Source: an uncultured Sutterella sp. (GTDB taxonomy: Bacteria > Pseudomonadota > Gammaproteobacteria > Burkholderiales > Burkholderiaceae_F). From it: a DNA stretch of 64,000 bases. The DNA lies in assembly GCA_905194315.1 (NCBI GenBank), contig CAJJRX010000005.1:25027-89026 (forward strand), read 5' to 3'. Under the pieces are notes generated by a model. The model was not told the origin of the DNA and did not search any database. It saw nothing but the letters and a program-made list of their open reading frames with translations. Each line of letters starts with the position of its first letter. The stretch's first letter is position 1. Positions 52,150-61,135 of this stretch are shown in pieces. The position numbers and the translations under genes are program-made.

Positions 52150-53475
52150 GTGGAAAACACGCTTTCGGGCTGGCTTGAACATATTGAAGCCCTGCATTCC
52201 AAGCCGATTGATATGGGGCTTGAACGGATGGTGGAAATGATCCGCCGTATGGGGATCAGCTTTGCGGGCAAAACCGTCATCACCGTCGGGGGCACCAACG
52301 GCAAAGGCTCGACCTGTGCGATGCTCGAGCGCATCTACCGTGCGGCGGGCTACACAACCGGTATGCACACCTCGCCGCACCTGCTTCGCATTAACGAGCG
52401 CTGTGTTGTCAACGGCGAGGAGGTGAGCGACGAGACGCTGATGGCGGCCTTCCGGGAGGTGGAGACGGCCCGTGGCGAGATGACGCTTTCGTACTTCGAA
52501 TATACGGCGCTCGCGTTTCTGAAGATTTTTCAGGCGGCCGGGCTCGATGTGGTGATTCTTGAGATCGGCCTTGGCGGGCGGCTTGACGCGATCAACACGA
52601 TCGACTCCAATGCGGCTGTGATCGCCACGGTGGGGCTTGATCACTGTGCGTATCTCGGCAACACCCGTGAGGCGATCGGCGCCGAGAAGGCCTGCATCTA
52701 CCGCAGCGGCTGCCCGGCGGTTTTCTCCGGCGAGGATGTGCCGCAGAGCGTGCGCGCGTACGTGGAAAAAACCGGCGCGAAGCGGCTGTTTGCGGGTGAG
52801 GATTTTGAAAAAACCGTTCTCGCTGACGGCACCTGGAATCTGACGGTGGGAGACACTGTCTACAAGGGGCTTCCCCGTCCGGGTCTGGAGGGGCTCAATC
52901 AGTATGCCAACGCCGCCGGGGTTCTCGCCACCGTGACGGCCCTCATGGCGCGGCTTCCCGTGAGCCGTGCGGCGATTGAAACCGGGCTCACCGATGTGCG
53001 TCTCGCAGGACGCTTTGAAACCGTGCTCCGCACGCCGGTGCCCGTGGTGATTGACGTGGGACACAACCCGCAGGCCGCAGAGGTGCTCGCGCGCAACATT
53101 GCTGCAACAAAGCGCCCGGGTGAGCGCACATTTGCCGTATTCGGCATGCTCGCCGACAAGGACATGCAGGGGGTGGCCTCGATTCTGAGATCGAGTTTTG
53201 ACGAGTGGTATATCGCCTCGCTCACCGGGCCGCGTGCCGCCACGGCGGAGCAGCTCCGGGAGGCGATGCTCGCCGCCGGTATTGATCCCCGGCATATCCG
53301 CAGCTGGCCTGATGTGAGAAGTGCGCTTTGTGCCGCACGCGAGGATGCGCTCATGCTGGTGACCTCTCCGGTGGAGATGCAAAGCGATGAGCCTGTTAGA
53401 ATTATCGTATTCGGATCATTTGTCACCGTTACTGCCGCAGCTGAAATTTTCCGCGCAGAAGGTATTGCTATTTGA
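52150..53475 (+). CDS. folC: Bifunctional folylpolyglutamate synthase / dihydrofolate synthase
   Basis: Mur-ligase-family enzyme adding glutamate to folates, 441 residues from a GTG at 52150 with GGAG six bases upstream; an upstream TTG frame start at 52096 lacks a site. ATP loop VGGTNGKGSTCAMLER, folate-binding TSPHLLRINERC, LEIGLGGRLDAINTID, VGLDHCAYLGNT and the C-terminal FGMLADKDMQG. Supplies the polyglutamylated folates whose formyl form the ZTP riboswitch monitors. Confidence 0.95.
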   Translation: MENTLSGWLEHIEALHSKPIDMGLERMVEMIRRMGISFAGKTVITVGGTNGKGSTCAMLERIYRAAGYTTGMHTSPHLLRINERCVVNGEEVSDETLMAAFREVETARGEMTLSYFEYTALAFLKIFQAAGLDVVILEIGLGGRLDAINTIDSNAAVIATVGLDHCAYLGNTREAIGAEKACIYRSGCPAVFSGEDVPQSVRAYVEKTGAKRLFAGEDFEKTVLADGTWNLTVGDTVYKGLPRPGLEGLNQYANAAGVLATVTALMARLPVSRAAIETGLTDVRLAGRFETVLRTPVPVVIDVGHNPQAAEVLARNIAATKRPGERTFAVFGMLADKDMQGVASILRSSFDEWYIASLTGPRAATAEQLREAMLAAGIDPRHIRSWPDVRSALCAAREDALMLVTSPVEMQSDEPVRIIVFGSFVTVTAAAEIFRAEGIAI

Positions 53476-53621
53476 GGTTAAGCGTAACCCGAGGTAAATC
53501 CTTATGTGAAGCAGGAGAAAACGGTTCAGCATATGACGATATTCAGAGCACTGTGAGTTAAAGTGGGCGGCACTGTCACTTTCGCTCACAGAGCGTGGTA
53601 ATCATTCAGAGAGAGTGTGTT

Positions 53622-54740
53622 ATGGCTTTTCCTAATCCCTTTAAACGTGAACCCGCTGCAGGTGCAGCGCCGTCGCAGGAGCCTCGGGTTGAACCGAGTC
53701 TGGGAGGCGGTGCGCCTGAGGCTGCCGCTGCCGATGACAGTCCCTGGATGAACCCGGCGGGACAGGGCGCGCAGAGCGTGCCGGAAGTCCCCTCGATCAA
53801 TGAAACGAGAGAGCCGAATTTTGCCGCGAAGGAGGCCGCCGAGCCTGCCGCCCCGGGCGGCACCACCGGAGTGAAAGCCGGCGGCGAGCATGCCGCTCAG
53901 GAGGATACAGATAAGGCTGATAAGGCGGATAAAGCGAATAAGCCTGAAAAATCTGCCGCCCGCCGCCTCTGGCCATTCGGTCGCAAGGCGCAGGACGGCG
54001 AGGGCGCAGAGACCGCTTCCGCCCGCATTCCGAGCGACCAGGAGCTGCTTGCACGGCAGAAAACCCGCAACCGCATGGTTGGCGCGGCCGCTCTGCTGAT
54101 GGCAGCTGTCGTTGTCGCACCGCTCTTTCTTGACAGTGAAAAAGCCCTGGAGGAACCTAAAGTCTCCACCACCGTGCCGCCGGTGACGGAGGCGCAGCGC
54201 GTCGAGGTGCCGATCGAGGCCCCGACCGTGCCCACCAAACGCGAAGTGGCACAGGCCGAAGAAAGTGCCAACCCGGCAACTGACACGGGCGCCGTGGCCA
54301 GAGTCGATACGGCTGTGACGCCGCAGAGCGCCGCACAGGCTGCCCGCACCGAGGCGGCCAACGTGGAGGCCGCCATGACGGCGCAGAAGGCCAAAGCGGA
54401 AAAGGCTGCCGAAGAGGCACGTGCTGCCGCTGCAGCAAAGGCCAAAGCTGAAAAAGCCGCTCAGGAGGCAAAAGCCAAAGCTGAGAGCGCTGCACCCGCC
54501 GCGCCGACCGGCAAGGGCTTCTTTGTGCAGGTGGGTGCCTTCGGCAGTGAGGCCAAGGCCAATGAGGTGGTCAAGCGTATCCGCGCCAGTGATCTTCCCG
54601 CCTATACGATGAAAGTCAAGGGTCGCAATCTCTGGCGTGTGCGCGTGGGTGTCTTCAAGAGCCGTGAACAGGCCGTGAGCGCCATCGGACGGCTCGCTCT
54701 TATGGGATACCATCAGAAACTGAGCCCCGAACAGCAGTAA
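53622..54740 (+). CDS. SPOR domain protein (DedD-like)
   Basis: 372-residue single-pass membrane protein. ATG 53622 (MAFPNPFKREP) follows GAGAG. Long disordered Ala/Pro/Glu/Lys N-terminal part, a membrane helix at ~155-172 (MVGAAALLMAAVVVAPLFL), an Ala/Lys/Glu helix-rich linker (TolA-like, ~250-300), and a C-terminal SPOR domain (GFFVQVGAFGSEAKANEVVKRI...WRVRVGVFKSREQA). SPOR domains bind denuded glycan at division septa. Position folC-SPOR-cvpA-purF is standard. Confidence 0.9.
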   Translation: MAFPNPFKREPAAGAAPSQEPRVEPSLGGGAPEAAAADDSPWMNPAGQGAQSVPEVPSINETREPNFAAKEAAEPAAPGGTTGVKAGGEHAAQEDTDKADKADKANKPEKSAARRLWPFGRKAQDGEGAETASARIPSDQELLARQKTRNRMVGAAALLMAAVVVAPLFLDSEKALEEPKVSTTVPPVTEAQRVEVPIEAPTVPTKREVAQAEESANPATDTGAVARVDTAVTPQSAAQAARTEAANVEAAMTAQKAKAEKAAEEARAAAAAKAKAEKAAQEAKAKAESAAPAAPTGKGFFVQVGAFGSEAKANEVVKRIRASDLPAYTMKVKGRNLWRVRVGVFKSREQAVSAIGRLALMGYHQKLSPEQQ

Positions 54741-54800
54741 TGCCGCACGATTTCGGTTAGAATCTGCGCAAAAATTTTTGTTGGTGAATAGTAGACTCAG

Positions 54801-55307
54801 ATGAACGAGATTGACTGGTTAATCCTCGCCCTGCTGTTTGTTTCGACAGTGGTGGGCGTCATGCGCGGTATGGTTCGGGAATCCTTTGCCATTGTGGGCT
54901 GGATTGTCGGGGCGATGCTTGCGCTGCGCTATGCCGGGGATCTCGCCGATCATATCCCGCTGCCGCAGGCTGGGGTTATCGCCCGCACGATCGTTGCCGC
55001 GGTCGTGATCGTGGTGCTCTCGCTCGTGGCGGTGAGTCTTTTCGGGACGCTGCTCAGAAAGATCATGGAAGTCGCGGCGCTCAGCTTTGAGGACCGCGTG
55101 CTCGGTGCCGTTTTCGGTTTTGTGCGCGGTGTGGTGGTGACCTGTGTCTGTGTGTTTGTTTTCGGTCTCTCCACCCAGCTCACGGCAAGCGATCTGTGGC
55201 GGCAGTCCTCGCTCATCGGGCCCGCGGAAACGCTCATTGACTGGTCAATGCCGTATCTGCCTCTGTGGGTGCAGGATCTGCGCGGCCCGTCAGCGAAGCG
55301 ATCCTGA
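54801..55307 (+). CDS. cvpA: CvpA family protein
   Basis: Four-helix inner-membrane protein of 168 residues (IDWLILALLFVSTVVGVMRGMVRE at the start). In E. coli it is needed for colicin V production and lies before purF, as here. Molecular function is unknown. A long-stem terminator separates it from purF, so purF is not simply cotranscribed. Confidence 0.93.
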   Translation: MNEIDWLILALLFVSTVVGVMRGMVRESFAIVGWIVGAMLALRYAGDLADHIPLPQAGVIARTIVAAVVIVVLSLVAVSLFGTLLRKIMEVAALSFEDRVLGAVFGFVRGVVVTCVCVFVFGLSTQLTASDLWRQSSLIGPAETLIDWSMPYLPLWVQDLRGPSAKRS

Positions 55308-55329
55308 GGAAGTGTCATGCCGCTCAGAG

Positions 55330-55406
55330 CCTCTTTTCACCGATACGATACCTGCACCGTGCTTTATCACCGGTGCCGGTCGCAGGCGCTGAAAAGAGGT
55401 TTTTTT
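55330..55406 (+). terminator. Long-armed terminator/attenuator between cvpA and purF
   Basis: Ten-bp stem CCTCTTTTCA (55330-55339) / TGAAAAGAGG (55390-55399) followed by seven T, with an inner CCTGC / GCAGG stem and a CACCG...CGGTG element in the 50-nt loop. The size of the loop is unusual for a plain terminator. Confidence 0.8.
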
Positions 55407-55432
55407 GCGCTTTGAAGAATGTGAATGTATCC

Positions 55433-55509
55433 GCACAGTGCCGTCCGCACACCCGGGGCAGCCGCGCGAGGTCGCCGCGTAAGACCGCCGGGCCGAGACG
55501 CCACTGTGC
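55433..55509 (+). promoter_or_regulatory. Structured leader candidate upstream of purF
   Basis: An 8-bp perfect stem GCACAGTG (55433-55440) / CACTGTGC (55502-55509) closes a GC-rich 61-nt interior that itself can form CCCGG/CCGGG and GGTC/GACC stems. It lies after the cvpA terminator and ~90 nt before purF. It matches no riboswitch class I know. Could be a regulatory leader, a small RNA, or just stable GC-rich DNA. Confidence 0.4.
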
Positions 55510-55595
55510 AGCAAGCCTTTTTGTGAATTTTTCCCTATCTCTGACAGTGAACCGCCCCGGGGCGCTCTGCTGTCGCTACACAAGGAACAGAAATT

Positions 55596-57092
55596 ATGTG
55601 CGGTATTGTTGCTCTCATGTCCAATGAGGCAGTCAACCAGCGGGTCTATGATGCATTGCACCTCGTGCAGCACCGCGGCCAGGACGCAGCCGGGATCGCC
55701 ACCCTTAACGGTCTGCAGTTCAACATCTTCAAGGGCATGGGTATGGTGCGCGATGTATTTCGCACGCGCAACATGCGCAACCTGCTCGGCAACATCGGTA
55801 TCGGTCATGTGCGCTACCCGACGCAGGGCTGCGCCACCTCGGCCGAAGAGTGCCAGCCTTTTTATGTGAATGCGCCCTTCGGCATTGCGCTCGCACACAA
55901 CGGTAATCTGACCAACGCCAATGCACTCCGGCAGGAGCTCTACGACACGGACCGCCGCCACGTCAACACGACGAGCGACTCCGAGGTGCTCCTTAACGTG
56001 CTCGCCACGGAAATCTCCGCCGTGACGCAAAACGGCGTCAAGCTCACCACCGAGGGTGTCTTCACGGCCATGCGCCGTGTGCACCGCCGCATCCGCGGCT
56101 CCTACGCCTGTGTGGCGATCATCGCCGGTAAGGGCATGCTCGCATTCCGCGACCCCTACGGTATCCGTCCGATCTGCTACGGCACGATGGAGCGGCCCGA
56201 CGGCGGACGCGACATCATGGTGAGCAGCGAATCCGTGGCGCTCATCGGTATGGGCTTCAAGGTCGAGCGCGATCTCAAGCCCGGTGAGGCGATGTGGGTG
56301 GACCTTGAAGGCAATGTGACGTTCTGCCAGACGGCCGACCATGCGCTGCTCTCGCCGTGTGCCTTCGAATTTGTCTACTTTGCCCGTCCCGACTCCATGA
56401 TCGACGGGATCAGCGTCTACGGGGCGCGTCTTCGCCTCGGTGAGTACCTTGCCGACACGATTGTGAAGAAGATTGCGCGTGAGGACATTGACGTGGTGAT
56501 GCCGATTCCCGACAGCGCCCGTCCCTCCGCTCAGCAGCTCGCACAGAAGCTGCACATCCCGTACCGCGAAGGCTTTATCAAGAACCGCTACGTGGGCCGC
56601 ACCTTCATCATGCCCGGCCAGTCGGTGCGCCGCAAGAGCGTGCGGCAGAAGCTCAACCCGATGCCTATCGAGTTTGAGGGCAAGAACGTGCTCCTCGTGG
56701 ACGATTCGATTGTGCGCGGCACGACGATGAAGGAGATTGTGCAGATGGCGCGTGATGCCGGCGCGAAAAAGGTCTACGTGGCCTCGGCCGCTCCGCGTGT
56801 GATGTTCCCGAACGTTTACGGTATCGATATGCCCACCAAGGCCGAGCTTATCTGCGGCGACGGCAAGAGTGCCGAAGAGGTCGCGAAGATTCTCGGTGCG
56901 GACGCGGTGATCTACCAGACGCTCGACGATCTCAAACAGGCGCTCAGGGATATGAACCCCTCGATCTCGCGTTTTGACTGCTCCTGCTTTGACGGGGACT
57001 ACATCACGGGGGATATCGACGAGGCGTATCTGAACCGTCTCTCGGACGCGAGTACCGCACAAAAGAGTAAAGAGGCGGCCTCGGACGACTGA
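55596..57092 (+). CDS. purF: Amidophosphoribosyltransferase
   Basis: First step of purine synthesis: PRPP plus glutamine to phosphoribosylamine, 498 residues. ATG 55596 places the N-terminal nucleophile as Cys2 (MCGIVALMS), so no propeptide. Glutaminase blocks IGHVRYPTQG and LAHNGNLTNA; PRPP-binding loop VLLVDDSIVRGTT; SAAPRVMFPNVYGIDMP. The preceding leader contains two large RNA hairpins. RBS AAGGA. Confidence 0.97.
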   Translation: MCGIVALMSNEAVNQRVYDALHLVQHRGQDAAGIATLNGLQFNIFKGMGMVRDVFRTRNMRNLLGNIGIGHVRYPTQGCATSAEECQPFYVNAPFGIALAHNGNLTNANALRQELYDTDRRHVNTTSDSEVLLNVLATEISAVTQNGVKLTTEGVFTAMRRVHRRIRGSYACVAIIAGKGMLAFRDPYGIRPICYGTMERPDGGRDIMVSSESVALIGMGFKVERDLKPGEAMWVDLEGNVTFCQTADHALLSPCAFEFVYFARPDSMIDGISVYGARLRLGEYLADTIVKKIAREDIDVVMPIPDSARPSAQQLAQKLHIPYREGFIKNRYVGRTFIMPGQSVRRKSVRQKLNPMPIEFEGKNVLLVDDSIVRGTTMKEIVQMARDAGAKKVYVASAAPRVMFPNVYGIDMPTKAELICGDGKSAEEVAKILGADAVIYQTLDDLKQALRDMNPSISRFDCSCFDGDYITGDIDEAYLNRLSDASTAQKSKEAASDD

Positions 57093-57197
57093 TCGGGTTA
57101 AAATACCTCCTCAACTGAGACTGATTTTGTTTTTACAGCACAGCCCGGCGCCTCAGGTTGCCCGGGCTTTGCGCACTATGGCGATTGTGAATTATTT

Positions 57198-58106
57198 ATG
57201 CTCGTGAAATCGGATACGCTTAAAGCGGCAGGTCATGCCCTCTACAAAAAAGATCTGAAAGAATACCGCCGGTATCTGATTTTCCGGGCGCGCTGCGCGC
57301 TGAGAAGTCGCGAGGTGGATGATCTGCTCGCTTTTTTCTCCGCCACCCCCTTCAGAGAGGAGCTTCTCTCGCTGGTGCCGAGCTTCCTCGAGCAGACCAC
57401 CCGCAGTTTTTTCTACAAAGGATCGACCTGGGCCGAGCGCACGGCGATTGTCAAAAATCATGTGACGGTGCTCGAAGAGCATTTCACAGAGGACTTTATC
57501 CGCTCGCTCTATACGCGCGGCGAGACGCTCTTCTCGGACGATATTGACGGGGAACCGCTTTCGGTACGGCTCTCCTTTCATGCGGGGCAGCGTAAAGAGG
57601 GGGGCCTCACGCTGATGATGCACTTTGAGGACGTGTACCTCTTTCAGGTCTTTCTCTGGTTTAACCGTACCTCTTCGGGTGAAACCGAATGCGTGATCGG
57701 GGCGCTGCAGGGGCATACGCACAGCGCTGAGAGTGTGAAAAAACTCACCAAAACCTATGAAGGGTACCGTCCCAAGAATCTGATGTTCTACATGGTGCGG
57801 CTGCTCGCGCAAAAGCTCGGTGCCGTGCGCATCCGTGCAGTCACCAACGAGGGCTACTATGCGATGAACCATCTGCGGCTGGACCGTAAATTAAAGACCG
57901 ACTTCAGTGTCTTCTGGCGTGAATGTGAGGGACAGTTGGATGAGGCGGATCCGCGCTTTTACCTCATCCCCGTTGAAGAACCCCGCAAGGCACTCGACGA
58001 GGTGAAAGCCAACAAGCGCGCACAGTACCGCAGACGCTTTGAAAAACTTGACGCCATTAAAGAGACTGTTCTCAATATTCTTGATAAAGGTTGCCGGCAT
58101 GACTGA
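57198..58106 (+). CDS. VirK/YbjX family protein (DUF535)
   Basis: 302-residue cytoplasmic-looking protein of the DUF535 family. Recognisable order: FYKGSTWAERTAIVKNHVTVLEEHF, LSVRLSFHAGQRKEGGLTLMMHF, VIGALQGHTHSAESVKKLTK and GYRPKNLMFYMVRLLAQKLG. VirK/YbjX members affect membrane-peptide resistance or virulence in enterics; biochemical role unknown. The stop overlaps the rhodanese gene by 8 bp. Confidence 0.88.
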   Translation: MLVKSDTLKAAGHALYKKDLKEYRRYLIFRARCALRSREVDDLLAFFSATPFREELLSLVPSFLEQTTRSFFYKGSTWAERTAIVKNHVTVLEEHFTEDFIRSLYTRGETLFSDDIDGEPLSVRLSFHAGQRKEGGLTLMMHFEDVYLFQVFLWFNRTSSGETECVIGALQGHTHSAESVKKLTKTYEGYRPKNLMFYMVRLLAQKLGAVRIRAVTNEGYYAMNHLRLDRKLKTDFSVFWRECEGQLDEADPRFYLIPVEEPRKALDEVKANKRAQYRRRFEKLDAIKETVLNILDKGCRHD

Positions 58107-58443
58107 ATACACGCTTGATAATCTGCCCGCCGGGGCATTTGATATGAGTCCCGAGAACGCCCATGCGCTTCTCGAGGCGAACAGCGGCATCTGCCTTGTG
58201 GATGTGCGCGAACCTGATGAATTTCTGCAGGGATATATTCGCGGCGCAATGCTGCTGCCGCTGGGGGAAATCCTCCAGGGCAGCACCGAAGGACTGCCCG
58301 AAGAGCGTGACACCCCTCTTTTTGTCTACTGCCGCTCCGGCAAGCGCTCGGCCACGGCTGCCGAAGTGCTCGCCGCACAGGGCTACCGCCATGTCGCCAA
58401 CATTGGCGGCGTGCTCGACTGGCCGTTCGGACTGGTGAAATAA
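58099..58443 (+). CDS. Rhodanese-like domain protein
   Basis: Single-domain sulfurtransferase-like protein, 114 residues (MTEYTLDNLPAGAFDM). Entry motif LVDVREPDEF and active-site loop YCRSGKRSATAA (Cys nucleophile present, so probably active). ATG 58099 overlaps the DUF535 gene, implying cotranscription. Role by family: persulfide transfer; partner unknown. Confidence 0.92.
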   Translation: MTEYTLDNLPAGAFDMSPENAHALLEANSGICLVDVREPDEFLQGYIRGAMLLPLGEILQGSTEGLPEERDTPLFVYCRSGKRSATAAEVLAAQGYRHVANIGGVLDWPFGLVK

Positions 58444-58453
58444 GGTCCCGGCC

Positions 58454-58864
58454 ATGGCAGTGCGATTCAAAAACGCCGTCACCGGCCTGATGGTTCTCAC
58501 CGGCTCTCTGAGTGCTTTCTCAGCAGCGGCAGCTCCAGTGCTCACCGAAGCTGAGATCCTTGAGCGGTGGGTGCTCGCACGGTGCCTCTCTGCGGGCCTT
58601 ACAGACGAGGCGGCAAAGCGTGACGCATCCGCCTCGGCCGCAGGCTACTTTGAGTTTAGCCGCCTGCCGGTGGAAACCTTTGAGGCGGCGGATGCGCTCG
58701 TTAAAGAGGCGCTCGGCACACGCTACCGCGCCAAACCGGTCACAGGTGAGAAAACGCCGCCCGGACTCGTGACCATGCAGTGCATTGACTTTTCAAAAAG
58801 CACAGCGCTTGAGCAGTTTATAGCCCGTGCTATTAAAGAGCAGACCAGACAGACGAAACCGTAA
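58454..58864 (+). CDS. Tai4-like T6SS amidase immunity protein (orphan)
   Basis: Exported 136-residue protein: signal peptide MAVRFKNAVTGLMVL...AAAA, then WVLARCLSAGLTDEAAKRDASASAAGYFEF and LVTMQCIDFSKSTALEQFI. The pattern W-x-L-x-x-CL, SA-x-Y-x-E and the late M-x-CID with a spaced cysteine pair matches the Tai4 family, which neutralises T6SS Tae4 amidases in the periplasm. No Tae4 amidase or T6SS gene is nearby, so it would be an orphan immunity gene. It follows the rhodanese gene by 10 bp. Assignment is by eye. Confidence 0.6.
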   Translation: MAVRFKNAVTGLMVLTGSLSAFSAAAAPVLTEAEILERWVLARCLSAGLTDEAAKRDASASAAGYFEFSRLPVETFEAADALVKEALGTRYRAKPVTGEKTPPGLVTMQCIDFSKSTALEQFIARAIKEQTRQTKP

Positions 58865-58875
58865 GCACCTTTTCT

Positions 58876-59973
58876 TTACGCGAGTTTCTGCCGGAAGAGT
58901 CTGAGGGCAAGCGGTGTGGAGACCGCCCAGAGCAGCACAATGGGCCAGAGCAGAGGGGCGATATCCAGGAAGCCGGCGCCCTCAAAGTAGATCCGTTTCA
59001 CGGCTTCAATCGCATAGCGAAGCGGATTGAGGATGGTGAGTGTCTGAAGCCATTCGGGCATGGCGCCCACCGGTGTCATCAGTCCCGAGAGAATGATCAT
59101 CGGGAGCACAATCAGAAAAGAGATGACGAGTGACTGCTGAATCGTGCCGGCCACGGCACTGATGGCGAGCCCCAGCCCGACCGCGGAGATGGAGAAAATA
59201 ACGATCACGCCAAGGAGCAGCACAAAGGAGCCCGCAAAGGGGATTGTGAACCAGAAGCGGCAGACGCTGTAAATCACCAGCGCCTGAATAAGGGCCACTG
59301 CAACTGCCGGTATGCCTTTGCCGAGATAGATCTCCAAGCTCGATGCCGGCGTCATGAGCATCATGTCAAAGCTGCCTTCCTCGCGCTCGCGCGAAACGGT
59401 CAGACTCGAGAGCAGCAGCACCTGCAGCAGCGAGAGCGTGAGAATCAGCCCCGGCATGACATTCCAGCGGGTGAGCGTGTTTTCATTAAAGCGGAACCGT
59501 TCAATGAGTTCCACGGGCGGCGCGTTGCCGTGATCACGGTTGAGTGCTGCCACAATGAGACTGATGTAGCCTGTGGCGACATTGGCCGAGGTGCTGTTTC
59601 TTGCATCTGTGATCACCAGCACGTCACCGGTTTTCTCAAAGTCGGGTCCGAGATACACCGCGGTGAGCACATCACCGTGGTCCACCGCCCGCTCAAGCGC
59701 CTCATAGCTCATGGCGGGGGTGTGAAGGGCAAAGGTGCCGTTCTCACTGATGGCGTGGATAAGCTCCGAGGAGAGTGCAGAGCGTGAGGCATCGAAATAG
59801 GTCCAGGGCACCCGCTCAAGGTTGAACGTTGCGCCGTAGCCGAAAAGAATCGACTGCACAAGCACCGGCACGATCAGAATCGTGCGGGTGCTCGGGTCAA
59901 GCAGCAGTGTGATCAGCTCCTTTTTGAGCATCGCCCAGATGCGCAGAATACTCCGGTAAAGACGTTCAGGCAT
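58876..59973 (-). CDS. ABC-2 type transporter permease (YbhR-like)
   Basis: 365-residue membrane subunit with a first helix near 28-45, a large extracytoplasmic region (~50-170) and five helices at the C-terminus, the ABC-2 plan. SREREEGSFDMMLMTPASSLEIYLGK is the conserved coupling segment. Overlaps the second permease by 8 bp. Together with the genes upstream it forms a YbhG-F-S-R-like exporter of drugs or toxic compounds; substrate unknown. Confidence 0.92.
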   Translation of the reverse strand: MPERLYRSILRIWAMLKKELITLLLDPSTRTILIVPVLVQSILFGYGATFNLERVPWTYFDASRSALSSELIHAISENGTFALHTPAMSYEALERAVDHGDVLTAVYLGPDFEKTGDVLVITDARNSTSANVATGYISLIVAALNRDHGNAPPVELIERFRFNENTLTRWNVMPGLILTLSLLQVLLLSSLTVSREREEGSFDMMLMTPASSLEIYLGKGIPAVAVALIQALVIYSVCRFWFTIPFAGSFVLLLGVIVIFSISAVGLGLAISAVAGTIQQSLVISFLIVLPMIILSGLMTPVGAMPEWLQTLTILNPLRYAIEAVKRIYFEGAGFLDIAPLLWPIVLLWAVSTPLALRLFRQKLA

Positions 59974-61135
59974 GGAGACCTCCGTCTAGCGTTTTTTTGA
60001 GACTGCGCACCGCAATCACACTGAAAAAGAGTGTCCAGCCGGCAATGACGGCGAGGTTGGTGGCGAGGATATCCTCTGTGCCGCCCGAGAGAAAACAGAT
60101 TTTGAGCGACGTGATGGCATAGGTGGGCGGGAGCAGATGGCCGATCACGGAAATCCAGGCGGGGACGCTTCTGAGGTCAAAGAGAAAGCCCGAGAGCATG
60201 ATCGAGGGGAGGAAGCTGCCGATGATGGCAAACTGCATCGCCAGGAACTGCCGCTTGAAGTGCGCCGAGAGAAATAGTCCGAAAATGCAGGCGAGTGTCT
60301 GAAAGAGCGTGATGTTGAGCGCAAGCCACCCGATCGAGCCCCGCACAGGCAGACTGAAAAGGAGCACTGCCACGATCAGCGCCAGAATGGTGCCGATCAG
60401 GGCGACAATGAGATTCGGGATGAGTTTGCCCAGAAAAAGCTCGAGCGGCGTGAGCGGTGTGGAGAACAGCGACTCCACGGTGCCGCGCTCCCATTCGCGG
60501 GCAACCACAAGCGAGGTGAGAAAACTCCCAACGAGCGTCATGGTGATCACCAGAAGCCCGGGCACCAGATACCAGCTGCTGTCGTTGGCCTCATTAAACC
60601 AGGCGCGGCTCCGGAGCATGAGCGTCGGCGTGTCGGCGGCCTGGCGCTTGAGGGCGAGGTCAGGGAACAGATACGGCGTGCGCCCTTCCCGGTTGAGCGC
60701 GGTGAGCTCGGTGCCGATCAGCGCATTGACATAGGTGCGGATCATCGTGGCCTGATTGGCATCGACGGCATGCACGGTGATGGCGATTTTCCCTTCGCCT
60801 GCGGTGTTTTGCTCATCAAAGTCGGGCGGAATATGCACGATGGCACTGACCTCGTGCCGGTGAAACTGCGCCTCGGCCTCCTGACGGGTTTTCACCGTTG
60901 CGGCACGGAAATAGTCCGAGGCCACCAGCCGGGTGATAATGCGCCGTGCCAGCGGCGTGTCACTCTGGCTGACGACGGCAACAGGCACATGCCGCACGTC
61001 CATGGAGAGTCCGAGCCCGAAAATCATGATAAGGACGGCCGGGAGAAACAGACCGATCAGAAGCATCGAGGGGTCACGGGTGAAGCTCGTGAATTCCTTG
61101 AGCACCATGGCGAGAATACGACGGATACTGCCCAT
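59966..61135 (-). CDS. ABC-2 type transporter permease (YbhS-like)
   Basis: 389 residues with the same plan: first helix at ~22-45 (MLLIGLFLPAVLIMIFGLGLSMD), a periplasmic domain to ~190, then five helices. Coupling segment VAREWERGTVESLFSTPLTPLELFLGK. Heterodimer partner of the neighbouring permease. Starts 1 bp from the ATPase stop. Confidence 0.92.
   Translation of the reverse strand: MGSIRRILAMVLKEFTSFTRDPSMLLIGLFLPAVLIMIFGLGLSMDVRHVPVAVVSQSDTPLARRIITRLVASDYFRAATVKTRQEAEAQFHRHEVSAIVHIPPDFDEQNTAGEGKIAITVHAVDANQATMIRTYVNALIGTELTALNREGRTPYLFPDLALKRQAADTPTLMLRSRAWFNEANDSSWYLVPGLLVITMTLVGSFLTSLVVAREWERGTVESLFSTPLTPLELFLGKLIPNLIVALIGTILALIVAVLLFSLPVRGSIGWLALNITLFQTLACIFGLFLSAHFKRQFLAMQFAIIGSFLPSIMLSGFLFDLRSVPAWISVIGHLLPPTYAITSLKICFLSGGTEDILATNLAVIAGWTLFFSVIAVRSLKKTLDGGLHA

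Noticed and set aside
55290..57062. 590-codon minus-strand open frame opposite purF
   Set aside because: Shadow of a GC-rich gene's codon bias; it also crosses the terminator and has no recognisable protein content.
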